From Bacteriovoracaceae bacterium (GTDB taxonomy: Bacteria > Bdellovibrionota > Bacteriovoracia > Bacteriovoracales > Bacteriovoracaceae): 17,677 nucleotides of DNA. Location: positions 1-17,677 of the forward strand of contig JAGOVR010000020.1 of the NCBI GenBank assembly GCA_018060635.1. The letters run 5' to 3'. Position numbers and translations under genes: made by a program. The notes beneath the pieces were generated by a model, which was given only the letters and a program-made list of their open reading frames with translations, searched no databases and had not been told where the DNA came from. Below are positions 1-7,417 of the stretch, one piece after another; within the stretch, counting starts at the first letter, position 1; every line of letters begins with the position of its first letter.

Positions 1-1
1 G

Positions 2-1483
2 AAAAGTATTGCGAGCGAAGTGACTAGTTTGCTTAAAAAGAGATTTGTTACAAAATATCGGGTTATTCCTATAGATAAAAATCAAAATAGAGTTGTCTTG
101 GCCACATTTGATCCTACCATTAAAGATAAAGTTGATGAGTTTAGAAAAATATTTAAAAGGCAAGTAGATATTGTTGTTACGACTCTTTCAGCGTGGAAAA
201 AAATATTTGACACGATTGAAGAGTCTGTTGATGAGTTGGCAGAATCCATCGTAGAAGTGAGCCCCGAAACTATTCGTAAAGATATTGCCCAATTAGCCAG
301 TGTTGAAGATATTGGTGAAGATATTATTACTTTTGTAAATAAAATTTTAGCGGAAGCTTATGCCAAAAAAGCCAGTGACATTCACTTAGAGCCTTATGAA
401 AATAAGTTTCGTATTCGCTTAAGAATTGATGGGAGTCTGACGGAGATATTTCATCCTTCTTTAAATATGATGTTACCAGTTCTTTCTAGAATTAAAATTA
501 TGGCCCAAATGGATATTGCAGAAAAACGTAGACCACAAGATGGTCGTATAAAAATTTTTATTGCAGGGAATGCTATTGATTATCGAGTTTCTTCCTTACC
601 TACTCTCTTTGGAGAAAAAATTGTTTTGAGGATTTTAGATTCATCTAGTTTGCAGTTAGATATGACTAAATTAGGTTTTGAATCGAAACAGCTTGAAATT
701 TTTAAAGAAGGAATCTATCGTCCTTTTGGTATGTGTTTAGTGACAGGACCAACAGGATCAGGAAAGACTACCACTTTATATTCTGCTCTGACTGAGCTTA
801 ATAAAATTTATTCTAATATTTCTACTATTGAAAACCCTGTCGAGTTTAATTTAGATGGAGTCAATCAAGTTAATGTTAAAGAAGATATTGGACTTACTTT
901 CGCATCAGCACTCAGAACTTTTTTAAGACAAGATCCAGATATTATTATGGTGGGAGAGATTAGGGATAGAGAAACAGCTCAGATTGCAGTAGAAGCGGCA
1001 TTAACAGGTCACTTAGTTCTTTCTACCTTACACACGAATGATGCTCCTTCTTCTATTATTCGCCTTCTTAATATGGGTATTGAACCTTTCTTGCTTTTGG
1101 GATCTTTAAATGTAGTGGTCGCACAACGACTTTGCCGCGTGATATGCAAAGAGTGTAAAGAACATCATCCTGTTTCAGTGCAGGAATTAGTTTCTTGTGG
1201 ATTTGCTCCTACTACAGCAGAAAAAGTCAAAGTTTTTAAAGGAAGAGGTTGTCGTGCCTGTCATCAAACAGGTTATCATGGTCGTATTGCTATTTATGAA
1301 GTAATGCCAATGAGTCAAAAAATTAGGGATTTGATTGTCAAAAATGCTTCAGCGGTAGATCTGAAAAGACAAGCTATTCAGGAAGGAATGAAAACACTAA
1401 GGATGAGTGCTCTTTCTAAGGTTGCACTGGGGATTACGACACTAGAAGAAGCTCTTATTATTTCTGTCTCTGATCACGGTTAG
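2..1483 (+). CDS. pilB: Type IV pilus extension ATPase PilB, 5'-truncated by the window edge
   Basis: PilB is the cytoplasmic hexameric ATPase that powers pilus extension at the inner-membrane platform. The frame is open to the first base, and the visible start resembles the end of the N-terminal MshEN-like domain (KYRVIPID, ATFDP), so the true start lies upstream; the GTG at 20 is internal. By visible residue number, Walker A is GPTGSGKT (249-256), an Asp box and Walker B follow (IIMVGEIRDRET), then a His box (GHLVLSTLHTNDA). Two CxxC pairs (C382/C385 and C417/C420) form the zinc site typical of PilB/GspE and absent from PilT. The C-terminus (GYHGRIAIYEVM) is also PilB/GspE-like. The stop codon overlaps the pilT ribosome binding site, so the two genes are probably cotranscribed. 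GspE of type II secretion is the alternative, but the adjacent pilT makes PilB far more likely. Confidence 0.95.
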   Translation, partial: KSIASEVTSLLKKRFVTKYRVIPIDKNQNRVVLATFDPTIKDKVDEFRKIFKRQVDIVVTTLSAWKKIFDTIEESVDELAESIVEVSPETIRKDIAQLASVEDIGEDIITFVNKILAEAYAKKASDIHLEPYENKFRIRLRIDGSLTEIFHPSLNMMLPVLSRIKIMAQMDIAEKRRPQDGRIKIFIAGNAIDYRVSSLPTLFGEKIVLRILDSSSLQLDMTKLGFESKQLEIFKEGIYRPFGMCLVTGPTGSGKTTTLYSALTELNKIYSNISTIENPVEFNLDGVNQVNVKEDIGLTFASALRTFLRQDPDIIMVGEIRDRETAQIAVEAALTGHLVLSTLHTNDAPSSIIRLLNMGIEPFLLLGSLNVVVAQRLCRVICKECKEHHPVSVQELVSCGFAPTTAEKVKVFKGRGCRACHQTGYHGRIAIYEVMPMSQKIRDLIVKNASAVDLKRQAIQEGMKTLRMSALSKVALGITTLEEALIISVSDHG

Positions 1484-1491
1484 AGGAACAT

Positions 1492-2616
1492 ATGGAAGAT
1501 AAAAAAAGCGGTCAAACCGTGACTCAGCAGAAAAAATTTATTGATGAATCTATTCAAATTTCACAACTTTTTAAAGTTATGGCAGATCATGGGGCTTCTG
1601 ATTTACATCTTTCTGTAGGGTCGCAACCTTGTTTACGTATTCACGGTGTGATGACAAAAATAAAAGTAGGTTTACTTAGAGAAGAAGATACTAAGCGTCT
1701 TATTTATCAAGTTTTGACAGATGAGCAAAAGCAGGAGTTAGAAGAAAAATTAGAATTAGATTTCTCTTTTGGAGTGAAAGGTCTTTCTCGTTTTAGGGCC
1801 AACGTTTTTTATGCGAAAGGAGGACTTTCTGCAAGTTTTCGTCATCTTTCTAGTGTCATTTCAGATTTTCAAGCTCTGCAATTACCCAATACTCTTTTAT
1901 CCTTTACTCATTTGAGTAACGGTCTCGTTTTATGTACAGGGCCCACAGGTTCGGGGAAGACTACTACCTTAGCCGCAATTTTAGATAAAATTAATTCCGA
2001 AAGAACGGGACACATTGTGACGTTAGAAGATCCTATCGAATATATACATGAGCATAGATCTTGTTTGGTAAATCAAAGAGAAGTGGGGAAAGATAGTAAT
2101 TCATTTGCTTCAGGCCTTAGAAGTCTTTTACGTCAAGATCCAGATTTTGTCATGGTAGGAGAGATGAGAGATTTGGAAACAATAGAAGCGGCATTGACAG
2201 TCGCAGAGACAGGGCATTTAGTTTTTGGAACCCTTCATACCAACTCAGCTATTCAAACTATCAATCGTATCATTAGTGTTTTTCCTGCAGAACAACAGGC
2301 CCAAGTTAGAACAGTTCTTTCTTTTGTTTTGCAAGGAGTTATCGCACAACAGCTTATTCCAAAATCTTTTGGAGGAGGACGTGCTATTGCACTTGAAGTT
2401 TTGATTGTAACTCCTGCTATTCGTAATCTTATTAGGGAAAATAAAATTCACCAGATCTATTCCCAAATGCAAGTAGGCCAAGAAAATACTGGAATGATAA
2501 CCATGAATCAAAGTTTGGCCAAATTGGTAAAGACAGGTATCATAGACAAGGAAACGGTTTTAGCTTATTCCTCTGAACCAGAAGAGTTAGCTAAAATGTT
2601 GGGGATTAGATTCTAG
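1492..2616 (+). CDS. pilT: Type IV pilus retraction ATPase PilT
   Basis: PilT is the retraction motor that depolymerises the pilus, driving twitching and pulling. The protein has 374 residues. An N-terminal segment of about 25 polar residues precedes the family's usual beginning (GASDLHLSVG), making it slightly longer than common PilT proteins of around 345-370. Walker A GPTGSGKT is at residues 150-157, followed by Walker B (FVMVGEMRD) and the His box (GHLVFGTLHTNSA). The diagnostic PilT motif AIRNLIRE is at 309-316. The zinc CxxC pairs of PilB are absent, as expected. The ATG has a GAGGA Shine-Dalgarno at 1483-1487 that overlaps the pilB stop, implying translational coupling. PilU is a possible paralogue, but the intact AIRNLIRE motif and the position next to pilB favour PilT. 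Confidence 0.96.
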   Translation: MEDKKSGQTVTQQKKFIDESIQISQLFKVMADHGASDLHLSVGSQPCLRIHGVMTKIKVGLLREEDTKRLIYQVLTDEQKQELEEKLELDFSFGVKGLSRFRANVFYAKGGLSASFRHLSSVISDFQALQLPNTLLSFTHLSNGLVLCTGPTGSGKTTTLAAILDKINSERTGHIVTLEDPIEYIHEHRSCLVNQREVGKDSNSFASGLRSLLRQDPDFVMVGEMRDLETIEAALTVAETGHLVFGTLHTNSAIQTINRIISVFPAEQQAQVRTVLSFVLQGVIAQQLIPKSFGGGRAIALEVLIVTPAIRNLIRENKIHQIYSQMQVGQENTGMITMNQSLAKLVKTGIIDKETVLAYSSEPEELAKMLGIRF

Positions 2617-2640
2617 TTATTCTTTTTTAAGGTCATAAAT

Positions 2641-3861
2641 ATGGCAGATTGGAATTGGGAAGGCTTCGATAGAGACGGCAAAAAAGCGTTTGGTATTATT
2701 CAAGCAGATTCTAAAGAAGATGCACGTAAGCTTTTACGCATAAGACACATTCGTGTTTCAAAACTTAATTCGCCCTCAGTTTTAAATTTAGATTTGGGAA
2801 CATGGCTTATAAGTCGCGGGTTTGCTAGATCAGTAGGAGATAAAACAATTGCTAGCTTTACTAAAAAGTTATCTATCTTAATAAGTGCAGGAGTTCCTAT
2901 CTTAAAAAGTTTGGAAATTCTACACAAACAAGAAAAAAATATTATTCTTAAAGAGTCCGTTCGCCATATTGCGGCTGATGTTGGTTCAGGAAAGACTCTT
3001 TCCGATGCCATGTCTTCTCATAAACAATTTGATCGTCTTTACTATAGTTTAGTTCGAGCAGGAGAAGTCGGGGGAATTTTAGATAATATTTTACAACGAA
3101 TTGCCACCTATCTAGAAAATCAAATACGCATAAAAGGTAAAGTAAAGTCAGCCATGCTTTATCCTGCGGTTGTGACAGCGGTTGGTGTTCTTTTAGTTTC
3201 TTTTTTAATGACTTTTGTTGTTCCTCGTTTTGCAGAAATGCTAAAAGGTTCAGGGCAAACTCTTCCTTTTATTACACAAGCTGTCTTACAAATCTCTTCT
3301 CTTCTTCGTCATTATGGAATTTATATTTTTTCTTTTATTTTTATTCTCTTCGCTCTTTTTAAGCGTTATATAAAAACTTCTTTGGGTCGCCAATTTTGGG
3401 ATCGTTTCATTATGACCATGCCTTTATTTGGGAATCTTGTCATCAAAGCTAATCTTGCAAGTTTTTCTAGAACACTTTCCACTCTTCTTTCTTCGGGAGT
3501 TTCACTGATTGATGCGTTAGATACTTGCGCAGAAGCATTAGATAATGTTGTTGTTTCTAAAGATGTAAGAAGAGTTAGAAAATATATAACGGAAGGAAAA
3601 ACATTAAGTGAACCTCTTTCTAGAATTTATTATTTTCCTGAAATGGTTTCTCAAATGGTAAAAGTAGGCGAGTCTACAGGAAAATTAGATGAAATGCTGG
3701 CTAAAGTTGCTGATGTTTTTGATGAGGAAGTTGAAGATATGGTAGCTAATTTAACTAAACTTATAGAACCACTTATCCTCTTAGTTTTAGGAGGAATTGT
3801 GGCCATCATATTACTTGCCATGTATTTACCTATCTTTATGACAAGTGGTGCAATGGGATAA
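2641..3861 (+). CDS. pilC: Type IV pilus inner-membrane platform protein PilC (GspF family)
   Basis: PilC is the polytopic platform that the PilB and PilT motors act on. The 406 residues match the usual family length. The N-terminus has the characteristic start (WNWEGFDRDGKKAFG). Two GspF/T2SF repeat domains follow, at roughly residues 70-195 and 273-397. Hydrophobic segments are visible near 171-195 (LYPAVVTAVGVLLVSFLMTF), 225-243 and 374-398 (EPLILLVLGGIVAIILLAMY). Repeated family motifs include SILISAGVPILKSLE in the first half and STLLSSGVSLIDALD in the second. The start is ATG with an AAGG element about 10 bases upstream, 24 bases after pilT. It ends the pilBTC unit; a separate promoter for pilA begins right at its stop codon. 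Confidence 0.95.
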   Translation: MADWNWEGFDRDGKKAFGIIQADSKEDARKLLRIRHIRVSKLNSPSVLNLDLGTWLISRGFARSVGDKTIASFTKKLSILISAGVPILKSLEILHKQEKNIILKESVRHIAADVGSGKTLSDAMSSHKQFDRLYYSLVRAGEVGGILDNILQRIATYLENQIRIKGKVKSAMLYPAVVTAVGVLLVSFLMTFVVPRFAEMLKGSGQTLPFITQAVLQISSLLRHYGIYIFSFIFILFALFKRYIKTSLGRQFWDRFIMTMPLFGNLVIKANLASFSRTLSTLLSSGVSLIDALDTCAEALDNVVVSKDVRRVRKYITEGKTLSEPLSRIYYFPEMVSQMVKVGESTGKLDEMLAKVADVFDEEVEDMVANLTKLIEPLILLVLGGIVAIILLAMYLPIFMTSGAMG

Positions 3862-3862
3862 T

Positions 3863-3891
3863 TTGGATTTTTTCTTAAAAGCTGTTATCAT
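3863..3891 (+). promoter_or_regulatory. Probable sigma70-type promoter for pilA
   Basis: A -35-like TTGGAT (3863-3868) and a -10-like TATCAT (3886-3891) are separated by exactly 17 bases, in the 63-base gap between the pilC stop and the pilA start. Transcription would begin near 3898, leaving a short leader that contains the pilA Shine-Dalgarno. A dedicated promoter fits the high pilin demand. I looked for a sigma54 GG-N10-GC element, as used for pilA in some Proteobacteria, and did not find one. This is based on consensus matching only. Confidence 0.5.
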
Positions 3892-3924
3892 AAAACAAGT
3901 TCATTATTAAAAGAGGTGTTTTGT

Positions 3925-4470
3925 ATGAAAAATTTATCCGATAAAGGGTTTACGTTAGTGGAGCTTATGGTGGTTTTGGCTATCATCGGAGTTTTGAGTT
4001 TTTTAGCAGTACCTCAATATCAAAAATTTGTAGCGAAAGCTAAAACAGGTGAAGCGAAAATAGCTTTAGGGGCTATTTATCAAAATGAAGTTGCTTTTTA
4101 TCAAGAAGCTAACGTCTATGCTACTTGCTTAGGTTCTATGGGATATTCACCAGGAGAAAAAACGTACTACGCTACTGGTTTTGGTGGTGGGCCTGCTATT
4201 GCGGCTACCCTTCAACAATATGGCTGTGAACAATATAATGGAACAGTGGGAGCAGGACATAATTTTGATGCAACTAATTCAGGTGGTGTTTATATGGTAA
4301 AAGGTACTGATTTAGAAGCGGCGTCTACTTGTTTAGTTACAGGAGATAGCATGGGTTTTAAAGCTTGTGCTATGGGTGTTATTGATAAGAAATATGATAA
4401 TGCTGCTCGAGCAGATTGGTGGACTATCGATGAGTTAAAAAATGTTGTTCATCAACGCGTAGGGTATTAG
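3925..4470 (+). CDS. pilA: Type IVa major-pilin-like protein PilA
   Basis: This is the structural subunit of the pilus, a type IVa prepilin of 181 residues. The class III leader is eight residues (MKNLSDKG), cleaved by PilD before the phenylalanine of FTLVELMVV. The mature protein keeps the conserved Glu5 and a hydrophobic N-terminal helix (LMVVLAIIGVLSFLAVPQY). The globular domain holds four cysteines at prepilin positions 68, 101, 136 and 148, enough for two disulfides. The chosen ATG at 3925 has the Shine-Dalgarno AAGAGGTG (3911-3918) eight bases upstream; the in-frame GTG at 3916 lies inside that site and is unlikely to be used. The gene has its own promoter-like element. Its stop codon overlaps by four bases the stop of the opposing TPR gene. 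It could be a minor pilin, but its position and typical size favour the major subunit. Confidence 0.92.
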   Translation: MKNLSDKGFTLVELMVVLAIIGVLSFLAVPQYQKFVAKAKTGEAKIALGAIYQNEVAFYQEANVYATCLGSMGYSPGEKTYYATGFGGGPAIAATLQQYGCEQYNGTVGAGHNFDATNSGGVYMVKGTDLEAASTCLVTGDSMGFKACAMGVIDKKYDNAARADWWTIDELKNVVHQRVGY

Positions 4471-5120
4471 TTAGATTTTTTTTCAAAATTTTCTAAGTAA
4501 TTTAAATAATATTTTTTCCCTGCACTTCCGGGAGGCATTTTATCAGAGGCTTCTTTGATAAGTTTTAGTGCCGATTGTTTATCTCCTTGTTTCATTTTTA
4601 TCTTTGCTACTAATGTTGTTAGATACAAAGGAGCTTTAGGATAAAATTTTATTTTGTCAAAAAAAGGCAAGGCTTTTTCTGGCTGTTGTAACTCAAAAAA
4701 ATAGTTAAAACCTAAATTAAAATTTAGCTCAAAACTTTCAGGATAAAATTCCAAGCCTTTTTTTAATATTTGGATAGAACCTTGAATATCATTTTTAATA
4801 ATAGAGAGATAAATACCTGCATATTCATAAAGTGTAAGGAAAGCTGGATCTAATGTGCTGATAGTTTGGAAGCGTAAATACATCCATGAGTTAAGATCTT
4901 TTTTTTTGTAATGTTCGAGGTCACTTTCCAAAAGTGTTGCCAGCCATAGTGAATCGACCCAGAGTCTCTTATAGCCTAAGTGAAATTTTTCTAATATAGC
5001 AGTACGAACATTGATAGCTGATGCTTGTTTTGAAATAGAAAAAGGAGGAATAGGATTATGTTTATTTAAATGACCCAAGAGTAAGAGTCCTAAGGAAATG
5101 ATACTTATTTTAAGTTTCAT
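4467..5120 (-). CDS. Membrane-anchored TPR protein encoded opposite the pilus genes
   Basis: I do not recognise a specific family. The 217-residue product begins with a hydrophobic segment (residues 3-17, ISIISLGLLLLG) that could be a signal peptide or single membrane anchor; no lipobox cysteine follows. The middle and C-terminal parts contain two to three degenerate tetratricopeptide repeats (for example SIQILKKGLEFYPESFEL and EKALPFFDKIKFYPKAP). The remainder is probably periplasmic and acts in protein contacts. The frame stays open upstream to 5234, but that would overlap the divergent ABC gene, so I place the start at the ATG before the hydrophobic segment; its Shine-Dalgarno is weak. It is the only minus-strand gene here, convergent with pilA (four-base stop overlap) and divergent from the ABC genes. 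A role in pilus assembly alongside the transporter, comparable in position to M. xanthus pilG, is inference from context. Confidence 0.75.
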   Translation of the reverse strand: MKLKISIISLGLLLLGHLNKHNPIPPFSISKQASAINVRTAILEKFHLGYKRLWVDSLWLATLLESDLEHYKKKDLNSWMYLRFQTISTLDPAFLTLYEYAGIYLSIIKNDIQGSIQILKKGLEFYPESFELNFNLGFNYFFELQQPEKALPFFDKIKFYPKAPLYLTTLVAKIKMKQGDKQSALKLIKEASDKMPPGSAGKKYYLNYLENFEKKSN

Positions 5121-5172
5121 TCTCTGCTGATTAGGGTAAGCTAATACTTTATTTTTATTCATAAATGAATCT

Positions 5173-5820
5173 ATGCCACATAATATGATTATTTTCCATA
5201 ACGTTTTAAAAAGTTTTTCTTCAGGCTTTAACAAACATCAAGCTCTTCATCAGATAAGTTGTCAAATAGACATTACTAAGCGCACTCTTTTATTAGGAGA
5301 AAATGGTTCGGGAAAAACAACATTTCTTAAGCTTTTATGTGGCTATTTAAGACCTAGTTCAGGACAGGTTATAAATCCTTTATTACTAAGAGAGATGGCC
5401 TATCTGCCAGAAAAATTTTTATTAGAGGCAGAAATGACAGGTAAAGATTTTTTGATGTCTCTTAAACCTAAAGAACTTGTCATAGATGAAGCTTATTTGG
5501 ATTTTTTTAAGATAAAATCTTTTTGGGAAAAAAAAATAAAAACATATTCTAAAGGCATGACTCAAAAAATGGGAATACTTGCTCTTTGTATGCATAATCC
5601 TAGATTTTTAGTCATGGATGAACCTATGGATGGTCTGGATCAAGAGGCTTATCTAGAGTTTATAGAATTATTGAATGTTATCACTCAAAAAAATGGAGGA
5701 TATATTCTAACCAGCCATAATATTTCAGATTTAAAGAAAAATTTTGATAATGTTATTTTATTAAAGAAAGGGCATTTGTTGTTTGTAGGATCAGCGGAGG
5801 ATTATCTTGGATATTCTTAA
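5173..5820 (+). CDS. pilH: ABC transporter ATP-binding protein in the pilus locus (PilH-like)
   Basis: This is the nucleotide-binding subunit of an ABC-2-type transporter. All core motifs are present: Walker A GENGSGKT (residues 42-49), signature YSKGM (125-129, replacing the common LSGGQ), Walker B LVMDEP with D149/E150, D-loop GLDQE, and H-loop His182 in TSHNIS. At 215 residues it is a minimal ATPase with no extra domain. The start is uncertain: ATG 5173 or ATG 5185 (which begins MIIFHNVLKSF, the usual family start), neither with a clear Shine-Dalgarno. The next gene overlaps it by 14 bases and encodes the partner permease. M. xanthus has an equivalent transporter between pilA and pilD (pilG-pilH-pilI), needed for pili; the name here rests on that matching position, not on distinctive sequence. 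The substrate is unknown. Confidence 0.85.
   Translation: MPHNMIIFHNVLKSFSSGFNKHQALHQISCQIDITKRTLLLGENGSGKTTFLKLLCGYLRPSSGQVINPLLLREMAYLPEKFLLEAEMTGKDFLMSLKPKELVIDEAYLDFFKIKSFWEKKIKTYSKGMTQKMGILALCMHNPRFLVMDEPMDGLDQEAYLEFIELLNVITQKNGGYILTSHNISDLKKNFDNVILLKKGHLLFVGSAEDYLGYS
5796..5800 (+). promoter_or_regulatory. Strong ribosome binding site that sets a TTG start for the permease
   Basis: A full GGAGG lies inside the end of the ATPase gene, six bases before the TTG at 5807. It decides the permease start, since no ATG is near, and it implies translation coupled to the ATPase gene so that the two subunits are made together. Confidence 0.75.
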
Positions 5821-6565
5821 AATAGCACGTATCCATTTTATTCATATTTTGAGAAGTAAATTTTTAAACTTATTATTTGCATGTCTTATTAGTTTTATTT
5901 TTTTATGTTTAATGATGGTTAAGATTCAGTATGCTGTCCCTCATAGAATTATTCTAGATTTTGGCTTAGCTATGAGCCACCTCTTTACTCTAATGATGGC
6001 AATTATTCTAGGTGTAAGTGATTTTTCTAAGTGTTGTGAAAACAAAACGATTTATTTTTATTTATCTAGCTACTCGAAAGATACTTTTTTATCTGCAAGA
6101 ATTGCGGGAATTGCTTTTTATTTATTATTATCACAAGCTTGTTTTTTTATGGCGACCTATGTTTTATATTATGTTTTCGGTGGAATTTTTAATTTTTTGC
6201 ACCTATGGGTTTATATATTTAACCTTTTAGAAATGTTAATACTTCTTCTTTTGGCTTTTCAGTTTAGTCTTTGGTTGAGTAAGAAGTTAGCTTTTTTCAG
6301 TGGGATTATTTTCTATGGTGCAGGAGTTACACTTTATTCTAATCAGGAATTTTGGAGACAACAAAAATCACTTTTTTCTACTAAGCTGGGCGATATTTTT
6401 TCTTATATTATTCCCCAATTTTCTAGATTCAATCTGCGGGATGTTATTTTATATCAAGAGAAAATTCCTCTAACTTACCTTTGGAAAACGACAAGTTATG
6501 GGTTAGGGTTTATCTTGATTTTATTTTTGTTAAATCAAATTATTTTTAAATATAAAGAAATTTAA
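5807..6565 (+). CDS. pilI: ABC-2-type transporter permease in the pilus locus (PilI-like)
   Basis: This is a 252-residue integral membrane protein with about six hydrophobic segments (roughly residues 15-38, 46-70, 95-120, 130-152, 158-178 and 222-245), the usual layout of ABC-2 permeases. The N-terminus (LKIARIHFIHILRSKF) is the amphipathic entry helix typical of that group. It starts at TTG with a perfect GGAGG upstream and overlaps the ATPase gene by 14 bases, so it is clearly the membrane partner of that ATPase. pilD follows after 11 bases, placing both subunits in an operon with the prepilin peptidase. By position it corresponds to M. xanthus pilI. Sequence conservation in such permeases is low, so the gene name is contextual. 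The transported substrate cannot be read from the sequence. Confidence 0.8.
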   Translation: MDILKIARIHFIHILRSKFLNLLFACLISFIFLCLMMVKIQYAVPHRIILDFGLAMSHLFTLMMAIILGVSDFSKCCENKTIYFYLSSYSKDTFLSARIAGIAFYLLLSQACFFMATYVLYYVFGGIFNFLHLWVYIFNLLEMLILLLLAFQFSLWLSKKLAFFSGIIFYGAGVTLYSNQEFWRQQKSLFSTKLGDIFSYIIPQFSRFNLRDVILYQEKIPLTYLWKTTSYGLGFILILFLLNQIIFKYKEI

Positions 6566-6576
6566 TAAGGAAAAAA

Positions 6577-7350
6577 ATGTATTATTTTATTCTCTTTTTC
6601 TTTGGAGCTATCGTAGGAAGTTTTTTAAATGTTTTGATTTATCGCTTACCACGAGGAATAAATTGGACAACTAAACCTTCTCATTGTCCGAACTGTGAGA
6701 AAAAAATTAGATGGTTTCACAACATTCCTTTTTTTAGTTTTATTTTTTTGAGAGGAAAGTGTGCTTTTTGCCATAAAAAAATATCCTTACAATACCCTTT
6801 AGTAGAAATTTTAATGGGAATTTATGTGTTGTTTTTTTTCCCTCATAGTATGGAAGTCACAGCCATAGCTCTTTTCTTCTTTTATTTGGCCATTGCTTCT
6901 ATTTTTATTGTTCATTTTTTTATTGATTTGCAGTGGAGATTATTGCTTGATGCGTTAAATTTGTATTTAGGCATTCTTTTTATAGCTTACGCTTTATGGT
7001 TTTTTCCTTGGCAACACTCAGTTTTTGGTTCATTGATTGGATTTATTATCCCGTGGTCTGTGACATGGGTATTTTTTAAACTTAGAAATCAGGTGGGTTT
7101 AGGTGGCGGAGATATTAAGCTCTATGCCGTACTGGGCTTATTTTTAGGTCCTCTAGGGATTATTTATAATATCTTTTTAAGCTGTTTTTTGGGAGCTCTC
7201 TTAGGGGGATCTTTCCTTATTCTCACTAAAAAAGATAAAAATTATCCCATTCCCTTTGGTCCTTTTATTTTAATTGTGGCTTTTGCACAAATATTCTTTG
7301 CAGAAGCATTTTTAAAGCTCATTTCCTCTGTTTTTCTACTAAATTCTTGA
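6577..7350 (+). CDS. pilD: Prepilin leader peptidase / N-methyltransferase PilD
   Basis: PilD is the bifunctional inner-membrane aspartyl protease that cleaves the pilin leader and methylates the new N-terminal residue. The 257 residues match the family. The N-terminus GAIVGSFLNVLIYRLPRG is diagnostic. A cytoplasmic zinc-binding loop has C37, C40, C62 and C65 (CPNC, then CAFC), as in bifunctional enzymes. Likely catalytic aspartates are D117 (in FFID) and D179 in the conserved GGGDIK motif. Several membrane helices fill the remainder. A good AAGGA Shine-Dalgarno precedes the ATG, 11 bases after the permease. Its substrate, PilA, is encoded about 2 kb upstream. The final codons overlap the -35 element of the pilM promoter candidate. 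Confidence 0.95.
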   Translation: MYYFILFFFGAIVGSFLNVLIYRLPRGINWTTKPSHCPNCEKKIRWFHNIPFFSFIFLRGKCAFCHKKISLQYPLVEILMGIYVLFFFPHSMEVTAIALFFFYLAIASIFIVHFFIDLQWRLLLDALNLYLGILFIAYALWFFPWQHSVFGSLIGFIIPWSVTWVFFKLRNQVGLGGGDIKLYAVLGLFLGPLGIIYNIFLSCFLGALLGGSFLILTKKDKNYPIPFGPFILIVAFAQIFFAEAFLKLISSVFLLNS

Positions 7351-7376
7351 AACGTAAGTTATTCTACAGGTATAAT
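7347..7376 (+). promoter_or_regulatory. Probable sigma70 promoter for pilMNOP
   Basis: TTGAAA (7347-7352, overlapping the pilD stop codon) and a perfect TATAAT (7371-7376) are separated by 18 bases. Transcription would begin near 7383, about 35 bases before the pilM start. This is the best promoter match in the window and suggests the alignment-complex genes are transcribed separately from the transporter-pilD unit, though readthrough is possible. Confidence 0.65.
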
Positions 7377-7417
7377 ACAGATACTTTTTTTATCAAGTAA
7401 AACAAGGATATAACCCA

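Noticed and set aside
2245..3011. Open frames on the minus strand at 2245-2511 and 2700-3011
   Set aside because: They lie wholly inside pilT and pilC, whose products are full-length and well conserved; the antisense translations show no domain features.
3862..3924. Possible sigma54 promoter upstream of pilA
   Set aside because: The only GG...GC pair nearby has 14 bases between the elements, not the required 10.
5121..5234. N-terminal extension of the minus-strand TPR protein with an IIILCG stretch resembling a lipobox
   Set aside because: It would overlap the start of the divergent ABC gene, the residue before the cysteine is leucine instead of Gly/Ala/Ser, and a better hydrophobic signal begins at the internal start.
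6018..6230. Small + strand frame of 70 codons
   Set aside because: It is an out-of-frame shadow inside the ABC permease gene, without a ribosome binding site of its own.
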